Assembly (NCBI RefSeq): GCF_036059255.1
Contig: NZ_CP107947.1
Coordinates: 4,774,001-4,838,000, forward strand
DNA: 64,000 bases
Direction: 5' to 3'
Source: Micromonospora sp. NBC_00389
GTDB taxonomy: Bacteria; Actinomycetota; Actinomycetes; Mycobacteriales; Micromonosporaceae
A program made the position numbers and the translations under genes. Below the pieces are notes generated by a model. The model searched no databases and was not told the DNA's origin. It saw nothing but the letters and a program-made list of their open reading frames with translations. Positions 24,018 to 31,440 of this stretch are shown piece after piece (position 1 is the stretch's first letter; the number at the start of each line of letters is the position of its first letter).

Positions 24018-24155
24018 GGCAAGCCATCTCAGATGTCACCTATCGGTGCAGCAGACCCGATCGCCCCGTGCGGCGGCTACTCGTTACAGGCCCGGCGCTT
24101 GGGTAGCTGTCCCAGTCCGCAAATCTTTGATCTTGAAGCCAGTGGCGGGGACGTG

Positions 24156-24194
24156 GAACGGCCCGAGAGCGAGGTTGCTGCTCCCGGGCCGTTC
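24156..24194 (-). terminator. Strong hairpin terminator of the recombinase operon
   Basis: GAACGGCCCGAGAGC (24156-24170) pairs with GCTCCCGGGCCGTTC (24180-24194), 15 bases with one mismatch and a 9-base loop. It lies 11 bases beyond the stop of the hidden frame at 24205, which supports that frame as the operon's last gene. Confidence 0.75.
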
Positions 24195-24204
24195 GGGTGT
24201 GTAT

Positions 24205-24387
24205 TCAGCCGACGGTGTCGCGCTCGTGGAGGTCGAGGGGTTCGATGTCGTCGTCCTGGTGGTCAGGCTCGGCGGGGACGTAGAGGTCGGGGTAGCGCAG
24301 GGCGTCGGGGCCTTCGTCCCAGTCGAGCCGGTCGGGCCATTCGCGGCACTCGGCGATGGTGAGGGCGCGGGTGGCGGCGCGTTCAAT
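24205..24387 (-). CDS. Hidden 60-codon acidic reading frame, fourth gene or C-terminal extension of the recombinase operon
   Basis: Directly after the zinc-ribbon gene another frame reads RAATRALTIAECREWPDRLD, WDEGPDALRYPDLYVPAEPD, and ends DIEPLDLHERDTVG. Nearly every third base is G or C, as in real genes of this genome. There is no ATG, GTG or TTG. The frame could begin at an ATT (24387) that overlaps the preceding TGA as ATTGA, or be joined to the upstream protein by a +1 frameshift. The stop is followed at once by the operon's terminator. The product would be small and very acidic; I recognise no family. Existence is moderately supported, its mode of initiation is open. Confidence 0.5.
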   Translation of the reverse strand: MERAATRALTIAECREWPDRLDWDEGPDALRYPDLYVPAEPDHQDDDIEPLDLHERDTVG

Positions 24388-26788
24388 GTCGGCGGCTGAC
24401 GTCGGCTGCGTAGGTGGTCCAGTCTCCGGCGCAGGCTCGTTGCCATCTGACCGCGCCTTTGATGTCGATGCCGAGTACGCGTGCCAGGATCGCGGCGGGC
24501 AGTTCGGTGGCGAGCTGGAACAGTGCCGCGGTCCGTGCTTCCGTGACCTGGATGCCGATCCGCGTCAGGCGGTCACGGAGCGCGCCGTCGGTGATGGGGC
24601 GCCCGGCGAGCCGGCCGGGGAACAGCCACGTCTGGCTGCCCACGTGGGTGTGAGAGCAGGTTCTGGCGGTGACGAGTTCGCGGGTCAACGCGGCGAGCGG
24701 TTCGGGTATCTCGATGGGCCGGTCGCCGAGTCGTATCCGCACGTTGTCGTCGGTGACCTGCACGTGGCCGAGGGTGAGCCGGCTGACGTCGGCGGCGTTC
24801 TGGGCGTAGAGGATCACGAGCAGCCCGGCGACGCGGTCGGCCAGGTCGATGGTGTGGTCATGAAGGAGCCGGCGGGCGATCTCCCACCGGCGATCGCCGT
24901 CGATGGGTGCACCTGGCCCGCCCCATTGCTGGACGGGTAGGTAGACCGTTGTCAGCTTGTTGGCGTTCGCCCAGCGCAGGAAGGCGCCGACTGCCTTGCT
25001 GTTGCGGATCTGTCCGCCGGCGAGCCACCGGTCGACGTGGGTGTGGGTGCAGGTGGCCAAGGTCAGGTGATCGGCTCTGAGCAGGCCGAGGAAGCTGATG
25101 ACGGCGCGGGTCTGGTCCCGCACCGCGCCGCACTGATTGGTGTTGGCCCGGGTGCCGGCGACGCGACGGCGGAGCCGTCTGAGCAGGTGCCATACCGTGT
25201 ATTGCTGCACGAGGTGCCGCTGTGCCGGGTCTGGGATGGCGTCGATGGTGGCGTGCAGCCACCGTTCCAGCCGGGCCAGGAGCTCGTCGCGGGGCGGCAG
25301 CACTCCCGCGCCGACGAGTAGTTCTCGCAGGTACCGCCCGGCTTTGTCGGGCTCCAGCGCGTCGAAGGTGTCGTGAGTGAGCGGGATGCGGCCGGTGGCG
25401 AGGTCGGACAGCAGGGAGCGGGCACGCGGCTGGCGATGCAGCCAGGCCGACACGTTCTCGGGCCGGTCGCCAGCCACGAGGAAGCCACGTAGTGCCTGCA
25501 GCGGGGCGGGGATCGCGCCGGTGTGGTCGGCCAGGAGCCGGTCAAGCCGGTCGCTGAGCGCACAGCGCTTGCACATGGCGGCCGTGAGCTGGCCGGAGAC
25601 GCCGCAGCGGGGACAGCACAGCCAGAGGTCAGGTTCGGCCCGGGTGCAGGCAGCGCACAACGGCCGGTCGATCGTGCCGCTGCGCACGAGCCGTACGTGG
25701 CTGCAGCCGGCGCACCTCATCCGCCTGCTTCGGCAGGGCACGCACCACGGCAAGCCCGTGGCTTTCGAGGTTTCGCAGTGCGCGAGCCGGCCGCAGATGG
25801 AGCAGGCCTGCACCGGTGGCGGTGTCCGGCACGCCTCGCAGACCGGCCCGTCGTCGGTCCGGGCGTAAACACGACGGCGTCGGCCGCAGCGCACGCACGG
25901 CTTCAGGTTCGCCGGGTCGGTCGCGTTGCAGTACCGACACAGCGGGCGCCCCTGCAGATCGCGGGCGGACGGTTCGCGGACCTTGCCGCAGCGGCTGCAT
26001 TCCACTTCACGGGACTTGCCGGCGCAGGTACGGCAGACCCGCGCTCCGTCGCGGAACTCGACCAGCGCAACAGTGCGCCGGCAACCGGGGCATCCGGGCG
26101 GGCGGATACGGGTAGCGCCCCGTGCGCGGAGGTGGTCAATGAGCAGCAGCACCGTGTGGGTCGGAGCGTCGTGCCCTTGTCCGGCGAGCAGGTCTGGGCG
26201 TTCTGTTACGGCCCAGGCGAGCCGTCGCAGCTGCTGCGGCTTGGGCGCCGACGCACGCACGGCTTCCTCGACCAGGTGAGCGGGAATGCCGGGGTCCGCC
26301 GCGGCGACGGCCGCAGCGACCGCCTGCAGGCACGCGGCGCGGTCCGCCGGCGTGCAGCGGGCACACAGCGCACGCCCGTCCCGATCCCGGCTGTGCGCCT
26401 TCGTGATTCGCTCACAGGAAGCGCAGGCCTCCCGTCGCGGGCCACACACCGAGCAGTACCACTGCCCGCCGCGTCGCCACATGTTCCTCACCAGGCCCTT
26501 GCCGCAGCCCGCGCAGCGTGGCGCCGACACCTGCGCCAGGCCCTCCTGGCGTAACGCCAGGAGGAGCTGGCCCACGACCGAAGGAGCCGGTGATTGGCCG
26601 TCGACGAGCACCTGCGGCCGCTCCGAGATCGCCTGGGCCAGCCGACGACGCTTGGCGGCGTGGCCGCCCACCACCGCGGCGACCGTGGCCCGCACCAACG
26701 CGGGGTCAACTGTTGGATCAACCCAGGTGATGGCCTCCACGACGGGAAGCAGCAGGTCAAGCTCGGTTCTGCTGTCCGCAGCGGTCAC
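24383..26788 (-). CDS. 801-residue multi-zinc-ribbon protein with degenerate tyrosine-recombinase-like C-terminus
   Basis: Residues about 1-80 are helical. Residues about 92-408 contain 16 CxxC pairs (CAGC, CSVC, CASC, CARC, CPGC, CRTC, CSRC, CRYC, CVRC, CEAC, CSIC, CVPC, CAGC, CAAC, CPRC, CKRC), enough for eight zinc ribbons. Residues about 560-795 resemble a tyrosine recombinase (SAM-like part, then RVAGLLVILYAQNAADVSRL, IRLGDRPIEIPEPLAAL, QTWLFPGR, RLTRIGIQVTEARTAALF). The first catalytic Arg (normally GLR) and the HxxR box are not evident; a Tyr remains in DWTTYAADV. So it is probably an accessory DNA-binding subunit rather than the catalyst. GTG at 26788 overlaps the HTH gene's TGA. Confidence 0.8.
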   Translation of the reverse strand: MTAADSRTELDLLLPVVEAITWVDPTVDPALVRATVAAVVGGHAAKRRRLAQAISERPQVLVDGQSPAPSVVGQLLLALRQEGLAQVSAPRCAGCGKGLVRNMWRRGGQWYCSVCGPRREACASCERITKAHSRDRDGRALCARCTPADRAACLQAVAAAVAAADPGIPAHLVEEAVRASAPKPQQLRRLAWAVTERPDLLAGQGHDAPTHTVLLLIDHLRARGATRIRPPGCPGCRRTVALVEFRDGARVCRTCAGKSREVECSRCGKVREPSARDLQGRPLCRYCNATDPANLKPCVRCGRRRRVYARTDDGPVCEACRTPPPVQACSICGRLAHCETSKATGLPWCVPCRSRRMRCAGCSHVRLVRSGTIDRPLCAACTRAEPDLWLCCPRCGVSGQLTAAMCKRCALSDRLDRLLADHTGAIPAPLQALRGFLVAGDRPENVSAWLHRQPRARSLLSDLATGRIPLTHDTFDALEPDKAGRYLRELLVGAGVLPPRDELLARLERWLHATIDAIPDPAQRHLVQQYTVWHLLRRLRRRVAGTRANTNQCGAVRDQTRAVISFLGLLRADHLTLATCTHTHVDRWLAGGQIRNSKAVGAFLRWANANKLTTVYLPVQQWGGPGAPIDGDRRWEIARRLLHDHTIDLADRVAGLLVILYAQNAADVSRLTLGHVQVTDDNVRIRLGDRPIEIPEPLAALTRELVTARTCSHTHVGSQTWLFPGRLAGRPITDGALRDRLTRIGIQVTEARTAALFQLATELPAAILARVLGIDIKGAVRWQRACAGDWTTYAADVSRRH

Positions 26789-27120
26789 TTCTCGACACCC
26801 GTGATGCGGGCCCGTTTGGGCCGCAGATCCCCGACCCCCGCCTGCCCGGAGGCGACCGCCTTGCGTGGCCGGGCGGCCGCCTGGGCTGCGACGGGCTCGA
26901 CCAGGTCGTCCATCCGGCAGTCGAGGATGTCCAGCAACGCCATCAAGACCTTCAAGCTCAAGCGCTCCGGCCGCTCGACGACCAGCCGATAGACCTGACT
27001 GGAGGACAGCCGGATACCTCGCTCGGCCAAGGGCCCGAGCAGGTCGGTGGTGGAGAACATGCCGCGGCTGGCCATCACCTGGCGTAGATGCCACCGGTAA
27101 TCCAGCTTGGCGCCGCTCAA
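26785..27120 (-). CDS. Small XRE-like helix-turn-helix protein of the recombinase operon
   Basis: A 111-residue protein. Residues 8-75 fit a compact Cro/XRE-type helix-turn-helix (WHLRQVMASRGMFSTTDLLG, LSSSQVYRLVVERPERLSLK, VLMALLDILDCRMDDLVEPV). The C-terminal 35 residues are basic and disordered (RPRKAVASG, LRPKRARITG). A TTG start at 27120 overlaps the integrase TGA, and the stop overlaps the zinc-ribbon start, so all three are translationally coupled. Role inferred: excision/integration accessory factor or operon repressor. Confidence 0.85.
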   Translation of the reverse strand: MSGAKLDYRWHLRQVMASRGMFSTTDLLGPLAERGIRLSSSQVYRLVVERPERLSLKVLMALLDILDCRMDDLVEPVAAQAAARPRKAVASGQAGVGDLRPKRARITGVEK

Positions 27121-28295
27121 CGTCGCTCCTCGGCTCCGATGCCGCCGCCGGTGAAGGCCGGCGACAGCGCCCTACGCAACGCCGTACTCATGAAGTCGTC
27201 GCTGACATGGGTATACACCGCTGTTGAGCTGTCGCGCTCATGCCCAACCTGCTGCTGAATGAATCGCCGGTCCACGCCGTCCTCGGTCAGGTGCGTCACA
27301 TACGAGTGGCGCAGCGAGTGCACCGTCAGTCCCTTCGACATCCCCAACGCCTCACGATAGGCACCGAAGCGGGCGTTGATCTCGGCCGGCTTGATGCGGC
27401 CACCCCGCTCAGTGACCCACATGGCCGGGTGCTCCTCTGAGCCGAACCGCGGCCGGACGTTGTGCACGTAGTCGGCCACCGCCTCCACCGCCCATCCCAT
27501 CACCGAGGCGACGTTCCGCCGGCGCGGCTGCTGGCCCCGTTTGGCCTTCCCGTAGCGCACATGCAGCATCCCGAACCGGTCGAACTCCGGAGCCGCCGGG
27601 TTGCGGCCCCAGTCGAGCAGGTCCAGCTTCGCGGTCTCTGTGCGCCGCAGCCCCCACCCGTAGATCACCTTGAACAAGGTGGCATCGCGATACGCCGCCA
27701 GCGCCCCCTTGCGCCCGGCCCGAACCGCCCGGCCGACCTGATCATCGGCATAGTCCAGGAACCGCTGCAGCTCCTCCCGAGTGAAAGCACGTGCCTCGGG
27801 ATCGCCCTCGTAGTCGTCCAGGTGCGACAGTGTGTTCCACTCATGGCAAACCGGGACAGGACGCGTTCCGAACGCCTCCTGACACGCCGCTACCCAGCCA
27901 TACCGGCCATCGGTCAGGAACTCGGTGAACAACCGCAACTGGCCCTGGTAGCTGCGGATCGTCGACGGCCGCAGATGCTTCTCGCTGGTCAACGACAGCG
28001 ACCATTCGTCCACATGAGAGGCCGACCACGCCCAGGGAAACTCATTCGTGAAGGCCAGAAAACCACGGACCAGATGCTCCCGCTGCGCGATCGTCTCCTC
28101 TCGCAGCCCCCGCGCCGTCTGCTGCGCCCGCCAGCCCCGCAGCATCGCCTCCACCATCGCCTCCTGAGGTCGCAGCTGCACCACACCGGCGACCAGCTCC
28201 AGACCCGCCGAACCTGCCAGGTTAGCCCGCCCCACTCGCCCTCCCCGAGCTCGCATGACGGGTGAATCATGCATCAGACGGGATCGATAGTCCAA
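27117..28295 (-). CDS. Tyrosine-type site-specific recombinase (integrase)
   Basis: A protein of up to 392 residues with a core-binding SAM-like domain (about 45-135) and a full catalytic domain. Residues (numbered from 28295): Arg217 in YGWGLR217RTE, Lys250/Lys252 in RYGKAKRG, His326 and Arg329 in TVHSLRHSYVTHL, His352 in QVGHERDSS, nucleophile Tyr361 in AVYTHVSDDF. All are intact, so it should cut and rejoin DNA. Starts at 28295 (TTG), 28274 or 28256 (ATG) are possible; none has a strong ribosome binding site. It leads the int-HTH-zinc ribbon operon and lies next to the N-terminal half of a split ligase gene. Confidence 0.92.
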   Translation of the reverse strand: MDYRSRLMHDSPVMRARGGRVGRANLAGSAGLELVAGVVQLRPQEAMVEAMLRGWRAQQTARGLREETIAQREHLVRGFLAFTNEFPWAWSASHVDEWSLSLTSEKHLRPSTIRSYQGQLRLFTEFLTDGRYGWVAACQEAFGTRPVPVCHEWNTLSHLDDYEGDPEARAFTREELQRFLDYADDQVGRAVRAGRKGALAAYRDATLFKVIYGWGLRRTETAKLDLLDWGRNPAAPEFDRFGMLHVRYGKAKRGQQPRRRNVASVMGWAVEAVADYVHNVRPRFGSEEHPAMWVTERGGRIKPAEINARFGAYREALGMSKGLTVHSLRHSYVTHLTEDGVDRRFIQQQVGHERDSSTAVYTHVSDDFMSTALRRALSPAFTGGGIGAEERR

Positions 28296-28400
28296 AAGCC
28301 CAGCTCACTGCCCCTCTGACCGAGGGCGTAATCGGTCACAGGTAGGCTCCAGAGCTAGCAGCTCACGAGGGAACGAGCCCATCCGATGCAATTTCCGAGG

Positions 28401-28634
28401 GTTGGGGAAGTAGGTGGTGATGTCCCGGCCGGCTCGGGACTGCAGGTACACGGTGTCGGGCCGGCGGAAGGCCAGTGCCCGCCAGCCGTCCCACTTCGGC
28501 TCGTAGGCCAGGTCCGATGCCTCACGGACAGTGTCGACGGCCTTCGCCAGCCTCGGCGTGAGCGGCGGACGCAGTCCGTCGGTGGTGCCGACACGCCGAC
28601 GGGCTCGAGTCACCGCAGGACCGACCCACGACAT
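28401..28634 (-). pseudogene. ATP-dependent DNA ligase, N-terminal part
   Basis: The minus strand encodes LRPPLTPRLAKAVDTV, LAYEPKWDGWRALAFRR (motif I with the catalytic Lys) and VYLQSRAGRDITTYFP (motif Ia). Similarity ends at about 28401, after which the frame runs into unrelated sequence towards the integrase. The missing continuation, starting ADITRAVAEAV, is found at 19436 downward on the same strand. Joined, the two parts make one ligase of about 345 residues with no obvious missing residue. Confidence 0.82.
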
Positions 28635-28891
28635 CGAACTCGAATTTCACTCACCTCCTCTCACATGGTTGAGGGGCGCACAGGGATGGCGCTGGAAGAT
28701 GCCGAACGCTCGATGGCGGTAGCAGAACGAGAAGCAGGACGAGGTCCGCCGGGTGCGCCCAGCTCGTGCCCGCACGCCAGCGAACCGCTTCGAAGTTTCG
28801 TAGCTGCTTCCTCGCCTCTTCACAAACATGCCCTTCGATGGACATGATCGTCGGAGACGGTTGCCGTCCACCCAGTGCCGAGGAGGCCCTC

Positions 28892-29566
28892 ATGCGGGTA
28901 ACCCCAGTCTCTGCCCGTTTTCCACGCATCACGCGCCACGCCGCCGCAGTCGTCCTCGCCGCGCTCGCAGGCGCCGGTCTGGTCGGCGTCAGCGCGCAGC
29001 CCGCGTCGGCCACGCCTCCCGGGATCCCGTCGAAGGCGACGGCCCAGTCGCAGCTCAACTCCCTGACCGTAGCGGCGCAGGGCTCGACCAGCGGCTACTC
29101 CCGTGACCTGTTCCCGCACTGGATCACGATCAGCGGTAGCTGCAACACCCGCGAGCAGGTCCTCAAGCGCGACGGCACCTCCGTCGTCGTCGACAGCTCC
29201 TGCGCGGCCACCTCCGGCCGCTGGTACAGCCCCTACGACGGCGCGACCTGGACGGCCGCCTCCGACGTCGACATCGACCACGTCGTGCCCCTCGCTGAGG
29301 CGTGGCGCTCCGGCGCCAACTCCTGGACCACCAGCCGCCGGCAGAGCTTCGCCAACGACCTCACCCGCCCGCAACTGATCGCGGTGACGGACAACGTCAA
29401 CCAGTCCAAGGGCGACCAGGACCCCTCCACCTGGCAGCCGTCCCTGTCCTCCTACCGGTGCACCTACAGCAAGATGTGGATCACCGTGAAGTACAACTGG
29501 AGCCTGAAGCTGCAGTCATCCGAGAAGTCCGCGCTGCAGAGCATGCTCAACACCTGCAGCTCCTGA
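28892..29566 (+). CDS. Secreted HNH-type nuclease (DUF1524/GmrSD C-terminal-like)
   Basis: A 224-residue exported protein: signal peptide in residues 1-45 (AAAVVLAALAGAGLVG, cleavage near ASA), then a mature domain with the HNH core VDIDHVVPLAEAWRSGAN (His-based metal site), FANDLTRPQLIAVTDNVNQS and KGDQDPSTWQP. The family is common in Streptomyces and Micromonospora and is annotated as HNH endonuclease; roles in nutrient DNA degradation or competition are suspected. ATG at 28892 has AGGAGG 5 bases upstream. A convergent terminator follows. Confidence 0.88.
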   Translation: MRVTPVSARFPRITRHAAAVVLAALAGAGLVGVSAQPASATPPGIPSKATAQSQLNSLTVAAQGSTSGYSRDLFPHWITISGSCNTREQVLKRDGTSVVVDSSCAATSGRWYSPYDGATWTAASDVDIDHVVPLAEAWRSGANSWTTSRRQSFANDLTRPQLIAVTDNVNQSKGDQDPSTWQPSLSSYRCTYSKMWITVKYNWSLKLQSSEKSALQSMLNTCSS

Positions 29567-29577
29567 CACAGCCCCTC

Positions 29578-29613
29578 GGCCGGCGGGGCGTCCTTCGGGG
29601 CGCTCCGCCGGCC
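29578..29613. terminator. Bidirectional hairpin terminator
   Basis: GGCCGGCGG (29578-29586) pairs with CCGCCGGCC (29605-29613), and the inner arms GGGGCG/CGCTCC extend the stem. It lies between the convergent nuclease gene and the minus-strand gene ending at 29617. Confidence 0.65.
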
Positions 29614-29616
29614 GGA

Positions 29617-29901
29617 CTATGCCTGCTGCGGCGGAGACGCTGGGCTGTCGCCGGCCTGCTTGCGCCACTGGCCGCCCGCGTCAGCGGCGAGGAGGCGCTT
29701 GACCATCGCCAGGGCATCCGCCTCGGTGTCGAACTCCCAACGCAGCACCCGGCCATTCTCGCTGTCGCCGGCACGGGCTACGACCTTCCACCGAACCTCA
29801 CGGGTCAGCCACACATCCCGGCGACCCAAGCGCCCCCAGATGCCGTTCCACCAGCGACCCGCCACGTCCTCCACCACGGCATCGTACATGTGTTCGATCA
29901 T
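29617..29901 (-). CDS. Small actinobacterial protein of unknown function
   Basis: About 94 residues from the ATG at 29901 (or 90 from 29889). The sequence YDAVVEDVAGRWWNGIWGRL, DVWLTREVRWKVVARAG, LRWEFDTEADALAMVKRLLA looks like a single small alpha/beta domain, and I have a sense of similar short actinobacterial proteins, but no function is known. The upstream end lies beside the truncated IS5 transposase frame, so its promoter may be disturbed. Confidence 0.6.
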   Translation of the reverse strand: MIEHMYDAVVEDVAGRWWNGIWGRLGRRDVWLTREVRWKVVARAGDSENGRVLRWEFDTEADALAMVKRLLAADAGGQWRKQAGDSPASPPQQA

Positions 29902-29939
29902 CCGATCGGGGCTGACCGCGCTAATGCCAGGCTCTGATC

Positions 29940-30332
29940 GATGAGGCGTGACAAGGGTTGGCTCGGGTGGTGACCAGCGAAGACGGCCCATCCGCTTGTC
30001 TGGCGGTAGGGTCGCCGGCGTGCTGCCCGGGTGAACCGCACCGCTGTGCCGTCGTCATGCAACTGCGCCGCAGCCAGAATCCGATCACATGTCCCGTCCG
30101 CCGTCCATCGGCGCAGGCGTTCGTGGCGGGTCTTCCACGGCCCATACAGTTCGGGCAGGTCGCGCCACGGCGCACCCGTTCGCAGTTTCCACAGGATCCC
30201 GTTGATGACCTGACGGTGATCCCGCCACCGCCCCCACGCCTCACCCGGCTCGGGAAGCAGCGGCGCGATCACCGTCCACGCCTTATCGGTCAACTCGCCG
30301 CGACGCACCACCGACACATCGTCAGCGATCAA
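29940..30332 (-). mobile_element. Remnant of an IS5-family transposase (N-terminal part)
   Basis: The strand encodes RGELTDKAWTVIAPLLPEPG, WRDHRQVINGILWKLRTGAP, WRDLPELYGPWKTRHERLRR and WTADGTCDRILAA, the conserved DUF4096 N-terminus of IS5-type transposases. About 100 codons in, the similarity is lost and the catalytic DDE half is missing. No terminal repeats are evident. It is a different piece from the C-terminal IS5 remnant at 16712. Confidence 0.85.
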
Positions 30333-30335
30333 CCA

Positions 30336-30779
30336 CTACACGATCGGACGCCCCAGGCGGGCGCAGGTGTTAGTGCCGCCGGCTTCGGAGGGGAACTTCA
30401 GGGACGCGCGTGACTGCGGCCCGAACTGGCCGTCCGCGCTGATGCCCGCCTTGCTCTGAGCGAACTTCAGCGCGTTGAAGGTCAATTGGCCGAACGACGC
30501 GTCCTCTTGAAGCCGCGCCTTGCCCGCGGGTGCGAGGTAGCAGTCGTTCAGGGCCCACTGGAGGGCCAGCGTGCCCGGCCCGCCGTCGCCCCAGAGCAGC
30601 GAGCACGGCAGGGCGCCGTACTTGCCGATCGGCGCGGCGACCGTGTAGCCCGCCTGGTTCGAGACGTACGTATAGGACTCGCACTCGGGTTGGCTGCGAG
30701 CGTAGGCAGGGTTGGCGGAGACGAGCGTGCCCGCGATCACGGCCGCGAGCAATGTGCACAGTGCTGCCAGACGTTTCAT
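30336..30779 (-). CDS. Small secreted protein, peptidoglycan-binding-like
   Basis: A 147-residue protein with a signal peptide (MKRLAALCTLLAAVIAGTLV, cleavage near AYA). The mature part contains ALQWALNDCY, SFGQLTFNALKFAQSKAG, SADGQFGPQSRASLKFP, the pattern of a PG_binding_1 fold, plus four or five cysteines (CESY, PCSLL, NDCY, NTCAR) that could form disulfides. The ATG at 30779 has AAAGGGG upstream. It follows a related secreted protein gene on the same strand (gap about 120 bases). Function unknown; cell-wall binding is inferred. Confidence 0.75.
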   Translation of the reverse strand: MKRLAALCTLLAAVIAGTLVSANPAYARSQPECESYTYVSNQAGYTVAAPIGKYGALPCSLLWGDGGPGTLALQWALNDCYLAPAGKARLQEDASFGQLTFNALKFAQSKAGISADGQFGPQSRASLKFPSEAGGTNTCARLGRPIV

Positions 30780-30900
30780 GGAACCCCTTTTCATCGCAAC
30801 TTCATTCGGGCCATGCATCGATGCATGGGCCGCGCCGGTGCCCTTCGCCTTTCGCGGTACGGCGAATTGAAGCTTCATCCCCTTGTTCTCCTCCGAACTC

Positions 30901-31440
30901 TCAGCTGCCATGGCTCGTGTCGGTCCACAATCTGTCGCCGGGCATCTTGAACCAGGTGACTCCGTCCGAGATCCTGTCCCGGATGAGGAAGGTTCGGCCC
31001 TCCTTGCGTCCGTAATACGTGTAGTACAAGTAAGTGCCGTCCGACTTGTCGAAGTGGTAGCCCCAAACGGAGTTCTGGCTTGCCGCTTCCCAGGTCTCCG
31101 GACCAACCCAGCCGTCGACGTCGATGTCAACCGGGTGTGTGGCGTTGTAGAGCTGCTGCCAACGGACCGTGGCGTTGTGAGTGTTAGATCCAAACGCCCC
31201 GTCAATGTCGCTGTAGCCTTCATCCGCCCAGAGGTGCCGCTGCCAGAAGCGCACCAGATTGCCGCTGTTGATGCATGGGGTGGCTTCCTTGCAGAGCATG
31301 TGAAGGCCGGGGTAAGCGGTATGCGCCGACGCGGGGCTCGCTGTGACCAGGGAGGCTCCCAGCACCACAGCCAGCGCGAGGACCACCCGCGATGCGAGGA
31401 CCCTGCTGCGCAGCCGGACCGTACTTTCGGTTTGATTCAT
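30901..31440 (-). CDS. Secreted peptidoglycan-binding domain protein
   Basis: A 179-residue exported protein. The signal peptide covers about 40 residues (SRVVLALAVVLGASLVTASP, ASA cleavage). Then LHMLCKEATPCINSGNLVRF, LWADEGYSDIDGAFGSNTHN, WQQLYNATHPVDIDVDGWVG, PETWEAAS match the PG_binding_1 repeat (D..G.fG..T...v..fQ pattern). The last 60 residues are rich in Tyr/Trp/Asp and end in HGS; I do not recognise that part. ATG at 31440 with CAGGG upstream. A frame continues upstream to 31512 but lacks support. Confidence 0.78.
   Translation of the reverse strand: MNQTESTVRLRSRVLASRVVLALAVVLGASLVTASPASAHTAYPGLHMLCKEATPCINSGNLVRFWQRHLWADEGYSDIDGAFGSNTHNATVRWQQLYNATHPVDIDVDGWVGPETWEAASQNSVWGYHFDKSDGTYLYYTYYGRKEGRTFLIRDRISDGVTWFKMPGDRLWTDTSHGS

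Larger units (their letters stand above)
22790..24058 (-). mobile_element. Complete IS3-family insertion sequence, 1269 bases
   Basis: Perfect 25-base terminal inverted repeats at 22790-22814 and 24034-24058 enclose orfA and orfB on the minus strand. The 3-base sequence GAT flanks both ends (22787-22789 and 24059-24061), fitting the usual 3-4 base IS3 target duplication. Intact genes, perfect ends and an intact duplication suggest recent insertion. It sits between the MMPL gene and the terminator of the recombinase operon. Confidence 0.92.
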
